Of a stretch of 64,000 bases of DNA, positions 53,292 through 63,705 are shown piece by piece (position 1 is the first letter of the stretch; every line of letters starts with the position of its first letter). The notes beneath the pieces are model-generated. The model saw only the letters and a list, made by a program, of their open reading frames with translations, was not told the DNA's origin and ran no database searches. The position numbers were made by a program, and so were the translations under genes. Source of the DNA: Istiophorus platypterus (lineage: Eukaryota > Chordata > Actinopteri > Istiophoriformes > Istiophoridae); contig CM029121.1 in NCBI GenBank assembly GCA_016859345.1, positions 4,782,029 through 4,846,028 on the forward strand. The letters run 5' to 3'.

Positions 53292-56200
53292 ACCGGTGTG
53301 CATTTGTTTTTGTTTGTTGGGTTACATGTGGGGTTTGAGCCAAGCTGTTGCATCCATAAATACTGTGCACACATAGCCCCACTATTGCCTACCTTCTGCA
53401 AAGAGAATGTCTCTATCAATGTGTAAAGTTGAAAAGATGGACTGATACATAACACAATAAACAAAAAGATGGGGTGGAACAAATAAATTAGAGAAGGGAG
53501 TAATTTTACAAACCAATATTGCTGACTACAAGCAGATATATACAGCTATAACCCACTTCATTTACACTATGTCACCTATGTAGTATTTATCTTGTACAGA
53601 ATAAATGCACTTCCTTACTCTTTTGGTGTAAGAGCTTTTAAAATCAAAATGAAATGGGAACAGGGAAGGGAAAATAAATGCACTGGTTATAACATCACAA
53701 AATGAGTCATGAAATTTAGCTGAATAATACAGGATATACAAAATAAATCATAATAGTTTAGGAAATCCAAAGTTCAATCTTAGTGTTCCGTAGTCTCTTT
53801 TCTTTATGACCACAGGTGAACATTAGCCAGGTCTCATACCTCTCAAACAGATCACACACCCTGTGGCATCACAAAAAAACAATGTGAATGAGCAAAACCA
53901 TCAGAATATGTTGATATGAGTTATGGTTGAAAAATAGTAAAGCAAAGGAAAGTGAAGTTACAGCCTTGGGACTTGGCTCAATACAAACAATGAGAAAAAT
54001 GACCATCAAGCTTTAGCAGCACTCCAGTGAGACCTTTGCCCAAATCAATCGTGCCTTTCAAGCATATGTTCCTCTCCATCCCCTCTCACTGTCCATCTAG
54101 TTTCCCTCCACCTTGCCCTCTCTCTTTTCCAGGTGTTACCATGGCGATGAGGGGAGTCACCTGAGGACTGCACCTGAGTGCTAATTGGCGTGTCAGTAGT
54201 CTCTATGGTAGCAAAGATAAACAATGTGCTAGGTAATGTATCTGGAGAGCCACTCTGAGAAACTCAGAGTGGCTCTCCAGGGTTGTAGGAGAGGTATTTC
54301 ACCTGAGCAGCTAACTGTGAAAAATGGATGACAAAGACACTGAAAACATAATAGAGCTAAATAACAACAGACAAGACACTAAACAGGATTTTGGTAATTA
54401 CTGTATCATTTATTCACTTTGATGTGATTCGTTCACATTCGGTGAAAGTATATACTTCCCTGCAGGGACAAAGTCTATAATAAATAACCAATTTATCAGT
54501 CTAGTATGCACTTGGCAGGTGTTAATAATAAACTTTATGTCCCCCCCCCCACCAAGTCCCTCGCTCCTTCCTACCCGTGCCCTCTGATGAAAGACAATCA
54601 CATCATTGAGCAGAGAAAGATCCATGCAGAGGAAAGTCTGCATTCCAGTGCTCCACCAGTCCGACCCACTCGTCCTCCAGCATTCCATCCACAAAACTCA
54701 TCAACGTCCACCATCATGACCTCTGTACTCTAGTCTGCTGTCAAATCTACTAGTTCCTAATCTACTGTACTTTTAATGTCTATCTATACCTTTATACTCT
54801 ATTAAATCTTTATTTTTTTATCAATAATTCTTGAATAATTACTAATTTTTTTTTAATCTTACCTGGACTTGGCTTTACACTTTCCTGTTCATTCTGCTCA
54901 AAACATTCAGAAAGAGATTTTGGCCTTTTCTCTCAACTCCAAACTTAACTGTTCTAATTTATTATACTCTACTCACTTCAAGTCTCCTCCATATGTTCTC
55001 TGCTTAGTGCTTCCAAACTACTTAGGTACTTCATTCATTCATTCATTCATTCATTCATTCATTCAAACAGACACACAGACACACAGACACACAGACAAAT
55101 AGACACACGCTTATTTGTAATTCACTCATTTGACAATATACATACTATTCTCCCAAGATCCTGACTGCACGGTTATATTCTCCTGTACATTAAGGCATGA
55201 TTACAATTGCAGCTGCCCTTTGCCCCTGTATTTGTTTACATTCCAAGTCTATGTATAAAAAGAGAGAGAGTGACTCATAGTGAAAGAAAAAGATTTTGTC
55301 AAGTTGTATTGAACAGGGTATTTCAACAAAGTGAAAGAAACACAGAGTAAACAAAGGTGCACCTGGGACTACCCCCTGATTAAAAAGGGATAAGCAGTTC
55401 TGTCTTAAGTGAAGCTGGAAAGAAAAATGTATGCACAAAACTGTAACATACCAGGTATATTCGTTCGGACTCACATGAATTTTTATTTTAGGACCAAAAC
55501 TGTCCAAAAAAAAATAAATTTTTGTCTCCTTCATTCCTGTGGTGCTTTTACACTTTTCAAAAATGTCCTGTCAAGTTTCTTTTGGCCCCTGATCACAATC
55601 TGATACTTTACTAAGTATCTTCTGATAATGAGTTGCATCGGATATTTGTATTTCCTTGCTCAATAAAAAGCGACCAGAAACAACCTTACACATGAAAACT
55701 AGTTTAAAAGTCAACAGGAGCACTGCTCAGCCTACAGAAAACAGTTTTACAGTAGAATGTCTTCGGTGACTTTGGCAGATAACTCTGGTGATGTCATTGC
55801 TTTGTCATTAGGACTATCTTGGCTTGTTCACTACAAAGTTTTAACAGAAAGGCAGTGATACAAACTGGGGTGTTGACTTTGAAAAATGTGTATATTTACC
55901 AGTATTGATCTGTTTTAGCTGGGTCTGGATAGAATTGGGGAAGCCTCTCTTAGAACCAAGCATGGACAAAATACTTAAAAGTTAAACTAAAAAATGTTGA
56001 TGTAATAGACAGAAACTTTTATTTTTCTTAACCAAAGTGAATTGCTTTGCTTCACTAACTAACCACAATACACATTATATACATCACTGTTTTGTGTCAT
56101 TAGTTGAAGCTACCATTTATTTGCACTTCAGGATTCACTCTTTCATAGCCTTAGTTGTAATAGACCAAAATGGAGCATTTTTTGACTGCTAGTGTACCTG

Positions 56201-59170
56201 AAACAGTTGGGCTTCATGTACAGTATCCAAAATAATCAGTCAAGAAAAAGGTCCATCTTGATTCCAATCCTGCTGATCAACTCTAAAAATGGTTCTTTAG
56301 TACTGTGATAACTCTTCTTTGGATTTTCTATTTATTAGTTATTAATTTCTTAAGGTGTCATTTTTATTTGTTTGTTTAACTAAGATGGCTTTCTATTCCA
56401 AACAGGGAATTGACTATAGCATAAATTCTTGTACACAAGGTAAAAATTGGAAGTCCTCACACAAACAACGTGTCTCTAGCACAAATGCCCTTTGATTTAT
56501 AATAAAAGTAAAGGACATAAATGACAGAGAAAAAAGAAATTAGCAATAATTGATATCACAAATTTGAGTTGTTTACTTAAAGACAAAATGTGCCAATTTC
56601 TGGTTTCCTTTTCACTAGTGTAAGGCACTTACAAACACTGTTTCTGAATAGAAGCAATCATCATCTAATACAGACCAGTTTAATTTGTTGATGGTGTAAA
56701 CAGCATCTCTGTTTGATTGTAAACCTGCTCCCAAACACACATGTAAGCCCTCACACACAGACATAATCACACTAGAAGCCACAGTTGCGCCCACTTCTTA
56801 TCCATGCAGAAGGCACTTTGAGATCAAGACCTGCAAGGGTTATCATGGCTGTCTCAAAATGAGAATTTATAATCATTAAGAAAACACAACTTTGTTTTCG
56901 GAGGTCCAGTGGCTGTTATTCTTAAACAGTACATAGGAGAAAAAGTATAAACTAAGAATACACCAAAAAACTGAGGTGCGGATAGATTCAAATAGCACCT
57001 AACGTATTCTCCAAAAGAAGTACTAATTTTTGGCTGCTAAAAAGTTTTTTGTCAACTTTTGGGTAATGCATTTTTGAAATCATGGCCCTTGTTTAGGAGA
57101 TTAGGCCAATCTGGATAGAAGGATCCAAGATACAATTTTAAACAAAGAAATAAAGGACTGCAAAGTCCAGATTCCCCCTATTCACGGTGCTGACTACTTA
57201 TGCAAACAAAAAGGGTAACGTCTCTTTTAATCTCTTCCTCAGGGAACCTCAAACAGAATATTGTATAAGTCCTGTAATTTGTCTGTCTACTAAGCTCTCC
57301 AAACACCATGCTTATAGTCTGTTCAAACACTTTGTCCTACGGGGCAGAACGCTGGAGCACAGCCTCCCCCTAAGATGCAGAAAAGTGCCGACTGTATCTC
57401 CTTCTGCTTGTTAGGGTTTAATACTGCGGGTTACAAGTCTTCCCTTAAAGATTGGGACACGGGTGCCACATCATTCTGGTATACTCTGGCACCCACTGCC
57501 TTGAAAAGAACACATTAGCTCCTAATCGACAAGCTTTTTCAGTCAAATATCTTTTTAAATAAAGAATTTTTTGGTTTTGACTGCTGATCAGAGAAACTAG
57601 ACAATTAACAACATCAACTAGGGCTTTAGGAGACTGTAAATGGCTATTTATTATATTATTCTGATATTGAATCAAAAATATAATCCATTCCATGCAGATC
57701 AATGAATAAAAAAATGATCACTAGCCCTAAAGCACACATACAAACAGTAAAATCTATACTCATGGCTTTATTAAAAAAAAAAACTCTTAACACACATAAA
57801 CAGGCAAACGCTGATCTGTCAGAAAGAAGATTAGAGAGATAATGTGTAGCAATAAATAAATAAACACCTGTGCCTCAGGATATTAAGGGCACTGTATGTG
57901 TGCTGTATCTGTGACACATCACAACAAACCTTATCACAATAACAATCAATGATTTTTCCATCCTCCTCATTGACTCAACACTTGCTGAGATTTATGCCTC
58001 AAGTCCAAACTGTGTGATGTCTGATGGTTTTTCAAGTCCCACTGTCAGCTTCTGATAAAGAATGATCCAATGAGGGAACAAAAGAGATATTACATAATTG
58101 TATAGAATTATCCTCCAAACCAAATAGCAAAATTCCATTACTTAAACAATATTTAACATGGTGATATCACCTCTGTGAGTGAACTTTCTGTTGGATGTAA
58201 TCCCAGCAACCAATTTCCCTTTAAAATCCTTGTATGACTTAAGGGTGATTTATCCTGTTACTGCACTGGTATTTGGCTGCTTGGTGAAAATGCCATTTAA
58301 AGCCATCAGGCCAATGATTAAAAGCAAAACTTGGGGTTAGGTTTGACATTTGCAGTTAGACCAAGGTGCCTCAGTGACTGGAGAAATCGAGAGGAAGAAG
58401 TGAGCATTATTTGTTCCAGCCATACCTGGAGGACAACCAATGGAGGGGCGATATTTCATTAGCAACTGGAATGTCCTTGTGACTCAGTTGGTGAATGGTC
58501 TGAAATTTGTCTCATGATCTCCATTGTCACCTTTCACATCCAGGAGATGGATGTGAAATCTCCTCAGTAGGGCTGGGTTTTAAATCAACAACATCATTGT
58601 CCCAACGTTTTTAGCACATAGCCTGACCTAGACTTGTGCAAGACACTGACCTCAGTGCTGATTCATGTCAAAACAAGTTGCAGTTCAAATAAAGATTAGA
58701 TGTGTGATTGACTTTTTCATTTTTCAGTGAATGACAAGATGATAGCAGGTAAGAAAGAAAAAAACACTAATTTTTTAAACTGAGAAAAGCCTGTATGAGA
58801 ATGTGTAAAAATGTGTGTAGGCTACACTGTCAGATTACATCTACAACACTAACAGCATGACTGCCCTACACCCTCCATCCAGCCCACATAAACACACATG
58901 TACTTTATTCTATACTAGAATCGGAAAGACATGAGAGTGGGCAAGCCATGTAAATGTCAACTTTGTCGTCAAGAGATTTATGCAAACTCTTTCTCCCTCC
59001 CTTCAAACACAGAGAAACACACAGAGATAGAGAAAGCTACATTGGGTGTGGATTCATCCAAACATCAGTGAGTGAAGTTTTCAGTTTCCCTGAAAATTTC
59101 CCATCTGTAGTCCCCTCCACGCCTACTGGGACAAAACAGAGCAGTTTTTTGTTTCTTATCCCCCCTTCTG

Positions 59171-59210
<40 letters not shown>

Positions 59211-60381
59211 ACAGCTCATGAATCATTCATTAACACCACTGCCCCTCCACGTCCACCCTATCCCAACCCCCCAGGTCTATCCTATCACCTGTACGCCCTT
59301 CCCTGCTCTGCTTGTCCATATCCCTGTGTGTTTCTTTCTCCATCAACTCCTCCCCTATGATCAATACTGTCCAGGAGGAGGACAAGGAGAGCCGGGAGTT
59401 CCTTCTCTGGCCTCAAAGAAAACGCCCAGTAAAGTCAAGTAAGAAACTATTTTACCTGTTACTCACTGAGACAACAGGCCCCTAGATCAACTTTCCACCG
59501 CCTCAAAACCACTATTTAAGCATATGGCAAAGTCACTGTATGGGAAATCATATGCAGCCTCTAAATACTTCCAAACCAGTTTACCAAGATATGTCTCCAC
59601 TGGCACAATATTAATCTTGAGAGTCAATTTTAGCAGAGGGGTAGAGTTTTCCTCTGATTTGACTATTTGTAAGAGGTGTTAGTAGAGTTGTTGACTTGTG
59701 CACGGACAGGCATGTGCCTGGACTTGCCAAAATGACGTCTGTATCAAACAGGCTAGAAATTTCCAGACGGATCACATATAAATTAGACCTGGGAATTTCG
59801 TACATGCGTTCGTCCACACGATGGAAAACCGCTCTCGTCCCAGAGGAGCCGCAGCCTCGCCCGGAGGCCCGTGTTCCTACACCTCTGGGGCAAGAGGGAG
59901 CGATAATAAAGAAGGAGGAAGATAATGATAAACCTCCAAGACAGCGAGATGGTTTCAACATGAAGCCCCCGCCTGTGCATACTGGCCCTGACGACCCTCC
60001 AGCGGAGGACCGGCAGGAGGCTTCTCCTCCCTCTCAACCCGTCCGTGTGGTGCCAGCCTGGCTCGGCCCGGCTCGGCTCGGCCCGGCCCGGTCACCCACC
60101 TGTGCCTCGTCGGCGCCGCTGCCTCGGTCCAGCTCCCCGATGTAGTACTGCTCCATCCAGCGCCGGGCGTTCTCCGAGTGCCGGTGCGGGGGCCCCTCCA
60201 TCACCCGGCTCACGTCCTCGCCCGACCGGCGGAGTATCAGCGTCTCCCCGCCCGGGTGCCTCCGCAAGAAGTCGGTGACATCGTACACCCTGGTCCCCAG
60301 CAGCACCCAGCAGGAGTCACTGGTGCTGTGGCGGGCCACCTCCCTGTCCGTGAAGAGCCGGGGGGACGTGGAAGGAGACAT
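33243..60381 (-). CDS. fa2h: Fatty acid 2-hydroxylase, 7 coding exons
   Basis: Exons in transcript order: 60100-60381, 39060-39191, 35687-35829, 34573-34673, 34107-34279, 33437-33689, 33243-33310. Phases all fit, giving 383 aa (human about 372). Residues 1-86 form a cytochrome b5 domain with HPGGE (His42) and GPPHRHS (His68) as likely haem ligands. A charged linker (exon 2, residues 95-138) joins it to the hydroxylase. The histidine clusters of the di-metal membrane hydroxylase are present: HRFVFH (249-254), HFLLHGQHH (268-276), HYYLH (330-334), HVKHHFEH (351-358), with hydrophobic membrane segments around 187-245 and 287-325. The enzyme adds a 2-hydroxyl group to fatty acids used for sphingolipids, in the ER, and is important in myelin. 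ATG60381 is the first in-frame ATG with A at -3. Intron 1 is 20.9 kb. Introns 2 and 4 have UG-repeat tracts touching splice sites. Confidence 0.96.
34280..34572 (-). other. fa2h: fa2h intron 4 with (TG)41 in place of the polypyrimidine tract
   Basis: On the transcript strand the (TG)41 tract (34368 down to 34287) is followed only by TTCCCAG (34286-34280) and then exon 5. There is no conventional pyrimidine tract. The remaining intron carries a perfect 32-bp palindrome at 34445-34476. Confidence 0.95.
34445..34476. promoter_or_regulatory. Perfect 32-bp palindrome of two abutting octamer motifs
   Basis: Each 16-nt arm is the exact reverse complement of the other. The centre is ATTTGCAT directly joined to ATGCAAAT (34453-34468), the octamer recognised by POU/Oct factors in both orientations. 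The palindrome is seen in the sequence; a binding role is inferred. It lies in fa2h intron 4. Confidence 0.6.
35041..35437. repeat. Large AT-rich low-complexity block (TA, CATA, ATCT/AGAT units)
   Basis: About 400 nt built from TATA, CATA, ATCT and TATG units, with long alternating purine-pyrimidine runs (for example 35342-35394 pure TA) and many self-complementary parts. It lies in fa2h intron 3. The TYIYIY-type frames across it are repeat artefacts. Confidence 0.95.
36530..37060. mobile_element. Internally deleted Tc1-type element (non-autonomous derivative)
   Basis: The right part (36690-37000) matches 46985-47285 closely: short shared words are GCATCAATACCTCTTTGGA / GCATCAACTCTCTTTGGAGC, ACCAAATACAAAGTCAGCAC / ACCAAATGCAAAGTCAACAC, and GAATTAAAGCTGAAAGTCTA in both. 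The left part (36536-36640, GATGTGATTTGAAG) matches the left part of the longer copy at 46115-46250. The transposase region present in the longer copy is missing. It lies in fa2h intron 2. Confidence 0.75.
38803..38854. repeat. (CA)26 microsatellite
   Basis: A pure CA tract in fa2h intron 2; UG repeat in the fa2h transcript. Confidence 0.96.
38994..39058. repeat. fa2h: (AC)28 microsatellite running into the fa2h exon 2 splice donor
   Basis: On the fa2h strand exon 2 ends at 39060 and the intron begins GTGTGTGTAAGTGTGTG, continuing as (GT)28. The first intron bases are therefore part of the repeat tract. Confidence 0.95.
40650..40890. repeat. Widespread vertebrate/teleost interspersed repeat
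   Basis: Short words GCACCAAACTTGGCTGCAGG, ATGGGGCATGGTCCAGGGAA, AATTTTGGTGCAGTTCTGGT and CTTGGCAGAGGTATGCACTC occur in the order of a repeat common in fish genomes. No coding sequence. It lies in fa2h intron 1. Confidence 0.55.
43410..44005. repeat. Two adjacent non-autonomous repeat modules, the second with terminal inverted repeats
   Basis: The first module (43410-43600) has TAAAAGTCTTGCATTCAATG, TATTAGCAGCAAAATGAACT and CACCTCATTATGC. The second (about 43690-44005) has imperfect inverted ends: left AAGCTGGGATGATTATTCAA, right (minus strand) GAGTGCAACTAATTGTTATT. It looks like a MITE. The order of modules matches that at 13600-14040. Confidence 0.5.
45776..45906 (-). mobile_element. tRNA-derived SINE, minus strand
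   Basis: On the minus strand the head reads GGCTCAGGTGGTGGAGTGGG (A-box like), followed about 30 nt later by GGTTTGGTCCC (45846-45836, B-box like). A body with GCCAAAGTGTGATTGGGCCA follows. These are the internal pol III promoter elements and body of a fish tRNA-type SINE. The A-box motif GGCTCAGGTG is present twice in tandem. Confidence 0.65.
46100..47377 (-). mobile_element. Tc1-type DNA transposon with broken transposase
   Basis: On the minus strand the transposase is recognisable in two frames: 46945-46680 (SPFWNQVLLTDETKMNLYQND) then 46739-46371 (NGTGSLVFTDDVTADRSSRM, FTVQMDNDPKHTVKATKELL, LPSQSPDFNPTEQALHFLKTKL). These cover the DDE catalytic region, with the last motif altered. The right end (47345-47377) reads CATGTCCAAACACTTATGGA, a Tc1-type terminus; the left terminus is eroded. 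Subterminal copies of GTAGACTTTCAG lie in inverted orientation at 46130 and near 47270. The copy is inactive and antisense-neutral within fa2h intron 1. Confidence 0.85.
49519..49548. repeat. Interstitial telomeric repeat, five GGGTTA-type units
   Basis: Four GGGTTA units and one GGATTA variant in register, followed by the decayed AGGTTTAA. The unit is the vertebrate telomere repeat. Confidence 0.9.
50348..50401. repeat. (GT)27 microsatellite
   Basis: A pure GT tract in fa2h intron 1. Confidence 0.96.
53251..53288. repeat. (TG)19 microsatellite
   Basis: A pure TG tract in fa2h intron 1. Confidence 0.95.
54242..54280. repeat. Perfect 18-bp inverted repeat with 3-nt loop
   Basis: The left arm CTGGAGAGCCACTCTGAG and right arm CTCAGAGTGGCTCTCCAG are exact reverse complements separated by AAA. 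A transcript of either strand would form an 18-bp hairpin. Pairing does not extend outward. Confidence 0.95.
55031..55097. repeat. (ATTC)8 tetranucleotide repeat followed by (ACACAGAC)3
   Basis: ATTC units run from 55031 to 55064, followed by three copies of the octamer ACACAGAC up to about 55097. In fa2h intron 1. Confidence 0.9.
59168..59213. repeat. (TC)n-(AC)n compound microsatellite
   Basis: A CT tract of about nine units passes directly into about 14 AC units, 0.9 kb from fa2h exon 1 in intron 1. Confidence 0.9.
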
Positions 60382-61300
60382 CCTGACGGAGGGAGATGCG
60401 GAGCGTCCGCCTGAGCCGAAAGAAGCCAAACTTGGGGTGGGGAGGAGGCGGGGAGGTCCTCGGCGGCCGTCGACCTGACTGCGGGACTCGGCCGGTGACA
60501 CTCGGTGACACTCGGTGACAACCTGCGGCTCGAAAGTTCAAAGTATCGACCGAGAGGACGGCACCGGGGGGGGGCGGGGTCTGCGAGGCGTTCACCGTGT
60601 GCGACGACGCTGCTGCGGCTCCGGCCTACGGACGTATCGACCTCTGGAAACTGTCGACGGCGTTTTGGAGAGACCCGCCTCGAGGGGTTCCCTCTCCTTC
60701 TAACAACGCCTCTCCGTCTTTATAGCAAAATCATTCACCTCGAAACGGAGAAAAGAAGAGTTTTTCATACGACTCGAGGGGATTCCCGGTTCCTACACGT
60801 TCCCTGAACGCAGCATTTCATCCAGACGCACCTGTTGCTGAGTAAAGCGTCGCGGGGCCGAGGTGAAGTTATCAGCTGGGAACCGTCACGTAGAGAAAAC
60901 GGGATGATTGTTCAATAACAATCTATCTCAACGATCTCAACAATCTCAACAATCTCAACAGATCCCGGTTATTCAAATGCAGACGTGTGGCTGAAGAGCA
61001 TAACACACAATCTACAGACTCGTCGTGTTTTCTATCATCACTTCCTGATCGATAAGATAAAGCCCGTGTTCGTACTCTAACGCATTAGACGTCTGAGCTG
61101 CAAGGCCAGAGACATAATAGCGGTGAATCTACGCAAGTCCGACACCTGTGAAGCATCTTCTAGCGATTTGAGATAATAACAGGTCTCTGTGCGCGTCTCG
61201 TTCAGCCAGCTTCCTTGATGACGGGTTCGCGTGTCTTATCTGTGGAAGTCGATTTCCGCCGATGTAATGAAAAAAACAAAAAAAGAAGAAGAGCCCCTCG
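59800..61300 (-). promoter_or_regulatory. fa2h: CpG-rich promoter region of fa2h
   Basis: CpG dinucleotides are dense from about 59.8 to 61.3 kb, unlike the AT-rich flanks, and centre on fa2h exon 1. This is the pattern of a CpG-island promoter. No TATA box was convincingly placed; the transcription start is likely between 60382 and about 61000. Confidence 0.7.
60491..60520. repeat. Three tandem copies of a 10-bp unit (CTCGGTGACA)
   Basis: Two exact copies and one with a CC start, 110-140 nt upstream of the fa2h ATG, so in the 5'UTR or core promoter. Confidence 0.9.
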
Positions 61301-61318
61301 GTCATCGAAAGGAGAAAC

Positions 61319-61470
61319 GTTTTCGAAATAATGACTTAGTGTCTCAAAATAGAGAGAAATGTCTTCAAAGTAACAACTCAGTGTCTTAGAGTGATGAGAA
61401 ACCTTCTGAATTTAAAGACTGGGTGTTTCAAAATAATAACTTAAGAGTCTCGAAATAATGACTTTTTATA
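61319..61470. repeat. Degenerate tandem repeat, unit about 22 bp (TCTCGAAATAATGACTTAGTG)
   Basis: Around seven units can be lined up; the first and last are closest to each other (TCGAAATAATGACTT at 61323 and 61449) and the middle ones are diverged. It lies just upstream of the fa2h CpG region. Confidence 0.65.
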
Positions 61471-61499
61471 AAGCTGTACGTTATGTCATTATAATGTAA

Positions 61500-63674
61500 T
61501 AAGACACTTCAATGTGGATCAATATTGTGATTTTCATTGTTACCGTATTGAAATAAAGGTCTTTTGGTTACTATTCTTGTCTATGTGTTTAATCATTATT
61601 GATTATTATGTGTTATTATATTGTAATATCATGTTTTTGTTCGATGTCATAATTACTAGGTTTCTCGATTCATGCTGCTATGTCAATATAATACTGCATG
61701 TCCACGAAATGTTTGGCTTCATTTTATCCAATAGTTTTTTATTAATTTTATAACTGTAACTTGAAAAGAAAAAAAACTTTCCAAAAGACAGAGTTAAGCC
61801 AAGCAGACACACACACCATCAACTGATGATTTTATTTCTTTCTAACACCAGATCAACACTAAACACCTGAGACTCATGGCTGCATCTGCCTCATAATTTA
61901 AAATACCAGTAATACAAGACAGAACATCATAGGCTTGATATTATGTGATTATGTGATAGATTATGTGATGAGTTGACTCCTCTCTCACTCTGTCACTCTT
62001 AAAATTTTTAGACTTCAGCCTTTCAGAGTTTATTTTCTGTGACAGATGTAATACTTGGCTGTTTGACAGATTTTCTCCCTGGTTCATAGTCGACTGACCA
62101 TTGGGACTACCAGGTTAAATCCCGGTGGGTCACCGCATGGATTTTTAAAAACTCAGGTTGCCCATGAGAGTAGGCTGCAAGTGAGACACTAAGAAGTTGT
62201 TTCCACGTGTCAGGAATTTATTTCCTCTGCTATAGCAGGAAGTTACACCAGCCTTCAGAAACTTCGACAGGTTAACCTGAACTTTTGAAGCACTTTTAAG
62301 GCTGATTTAGTATTAAAGACTCACCAAAGACAGACTCAAAAACATTCACTAGACTAGCAACATAACAAGGCTACAAATCTCTTCATTCAAAAAGAATATC
62401 TGTTGCTGGTACTATAATGAATGGACACATAGTTGTCTAGTTCTGAAATACAGGACAACCCCCACTTTTTTAAAACTGTAACAGCATTTAAAACACAATA
62501 TACAAAAAATACAAAAAAGAAAATACAGAAAATATTATCTCATATTAGGATCAATAATCCTTTCTCTCAAAAGTGGTAGAAAACTCTCAGCATAAATGTT
62601 TCCATTCATATAGTTCAGGTTCTACATAAAAACACAACTGAGATATCTACTGAAGACATCCTGGTCCAAAATCAGGCCTAGTGGTCCTGGTGGATGATTA
62701 GTCCTCTCTAGCCATGACAGTCATTAAGACCCTTTTACTATCATTTCTAAAGTTGGAGTCCGATGTCACCTCTGACCAAGATCTGAGCTGTAGACTAACA
62801 GTAAGTATAATGTCAGTGAGCTTTTTTAAGGAAGCCCCATAGTGTCACATGAAATTCATTTTCCTAAAATTTTCAGTTTCTTAGCTGTAGCGGATTTTAT
62901 TTTACTTTTTTTTTGGCCAGGGAGGGTACAGAACGTACAGAATACGAAAAACAGCACATTTATCAACTCTCACACACTTAAACACAGTAATATAAATGTG
63001 AATTGCTGCCTGTCACAGAGATTTCTAAAACTTTTTTAATCCTAAGGGCTTTAAGTGCCTTGTTTAGCGTCAACAAAGGGAGAGAGGAAGGGGCAGGAAC
63101 ATACTCATTTACTGCCCTGATTGGACTATAAGCATCAGTCTGATGACAGATGACACTCAAACTGTCCTGTCTCTGCATACTGTAGGTCCACCTGTTTAGC
63201 TGCAAAACAGTAAAGTACTTACGTAAGCTTTCAATGATGCAATACAATGTCATACATTGCTATATAATATTGCTGACTGCAGCAAAAAAAGGAGAAATAA
63301 CGTGTCTAATAGTGCATTATCCTACAAATGAATACAATACATGTCTCATTTCTTACCCTGTTCGAGGTAAAGTAGTGTAGAAAACAGCAGGGGGCAGAAA
63401 AGGACCAAAGTTTGCATACCGTAATGGGGGAGGTGATGGGGGAGAGACGGAGTAAAGGAGGTGTTGAGAGAGTTGGTGAAACATTAAGTGAAAAGCCACA
63501 TAATCTCACCTCTTGTAGTTTGTTTTAATTTTTTTATTTCTTAAAGAAGACATTGCCACAATGAAGTGTTCAGTCCAATTCATCACCTAATTGATGATTA
63601 AACTGAAGAGCTGATGACTGAAAGATGGCAGGAGGGAAAGGGAACAGCAGTTCAGGTGTTGGCAGAAAATTATT

Positions 63675-63705
<31 letters not shown>

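Larger units (their letters stand above)
39192..60099 (-). other. fa2h: fa2h intron 1 (20.9 kb)
   Basis: Donor GTGGGT at 60099 and acceptor TTTTCTTCAG ending at 39192. Contents: vertebrate repeat (40650-40890), MITE-like modules (43410-44005), SINE (45776-45906), Tc1 element (46100-47377), telomeric repeat (49519-49548), GT tracts (50348-50401, 53251-53288), hairpin (54242-54280), ATTC repeat (55031-55064). I see no other gene. Outside the listed elements it is AT-rich sequence with no feature I can name. Confidence 0.9.

Noticed and set aside
57187..57414. Possible gene fragment near 57.2-57.4 kb (75-residue frame)
   Set aside because: No family motif could be recognised and no splice sites support it.
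60034..60501. Longer N-terminus for FA2H starting upstream of 60381
   Set aside because: The extension has no ATG (only GTG), reads through 5'UTR GC-rich sequence, and homology to FA2H starts at the ATG at 60381.
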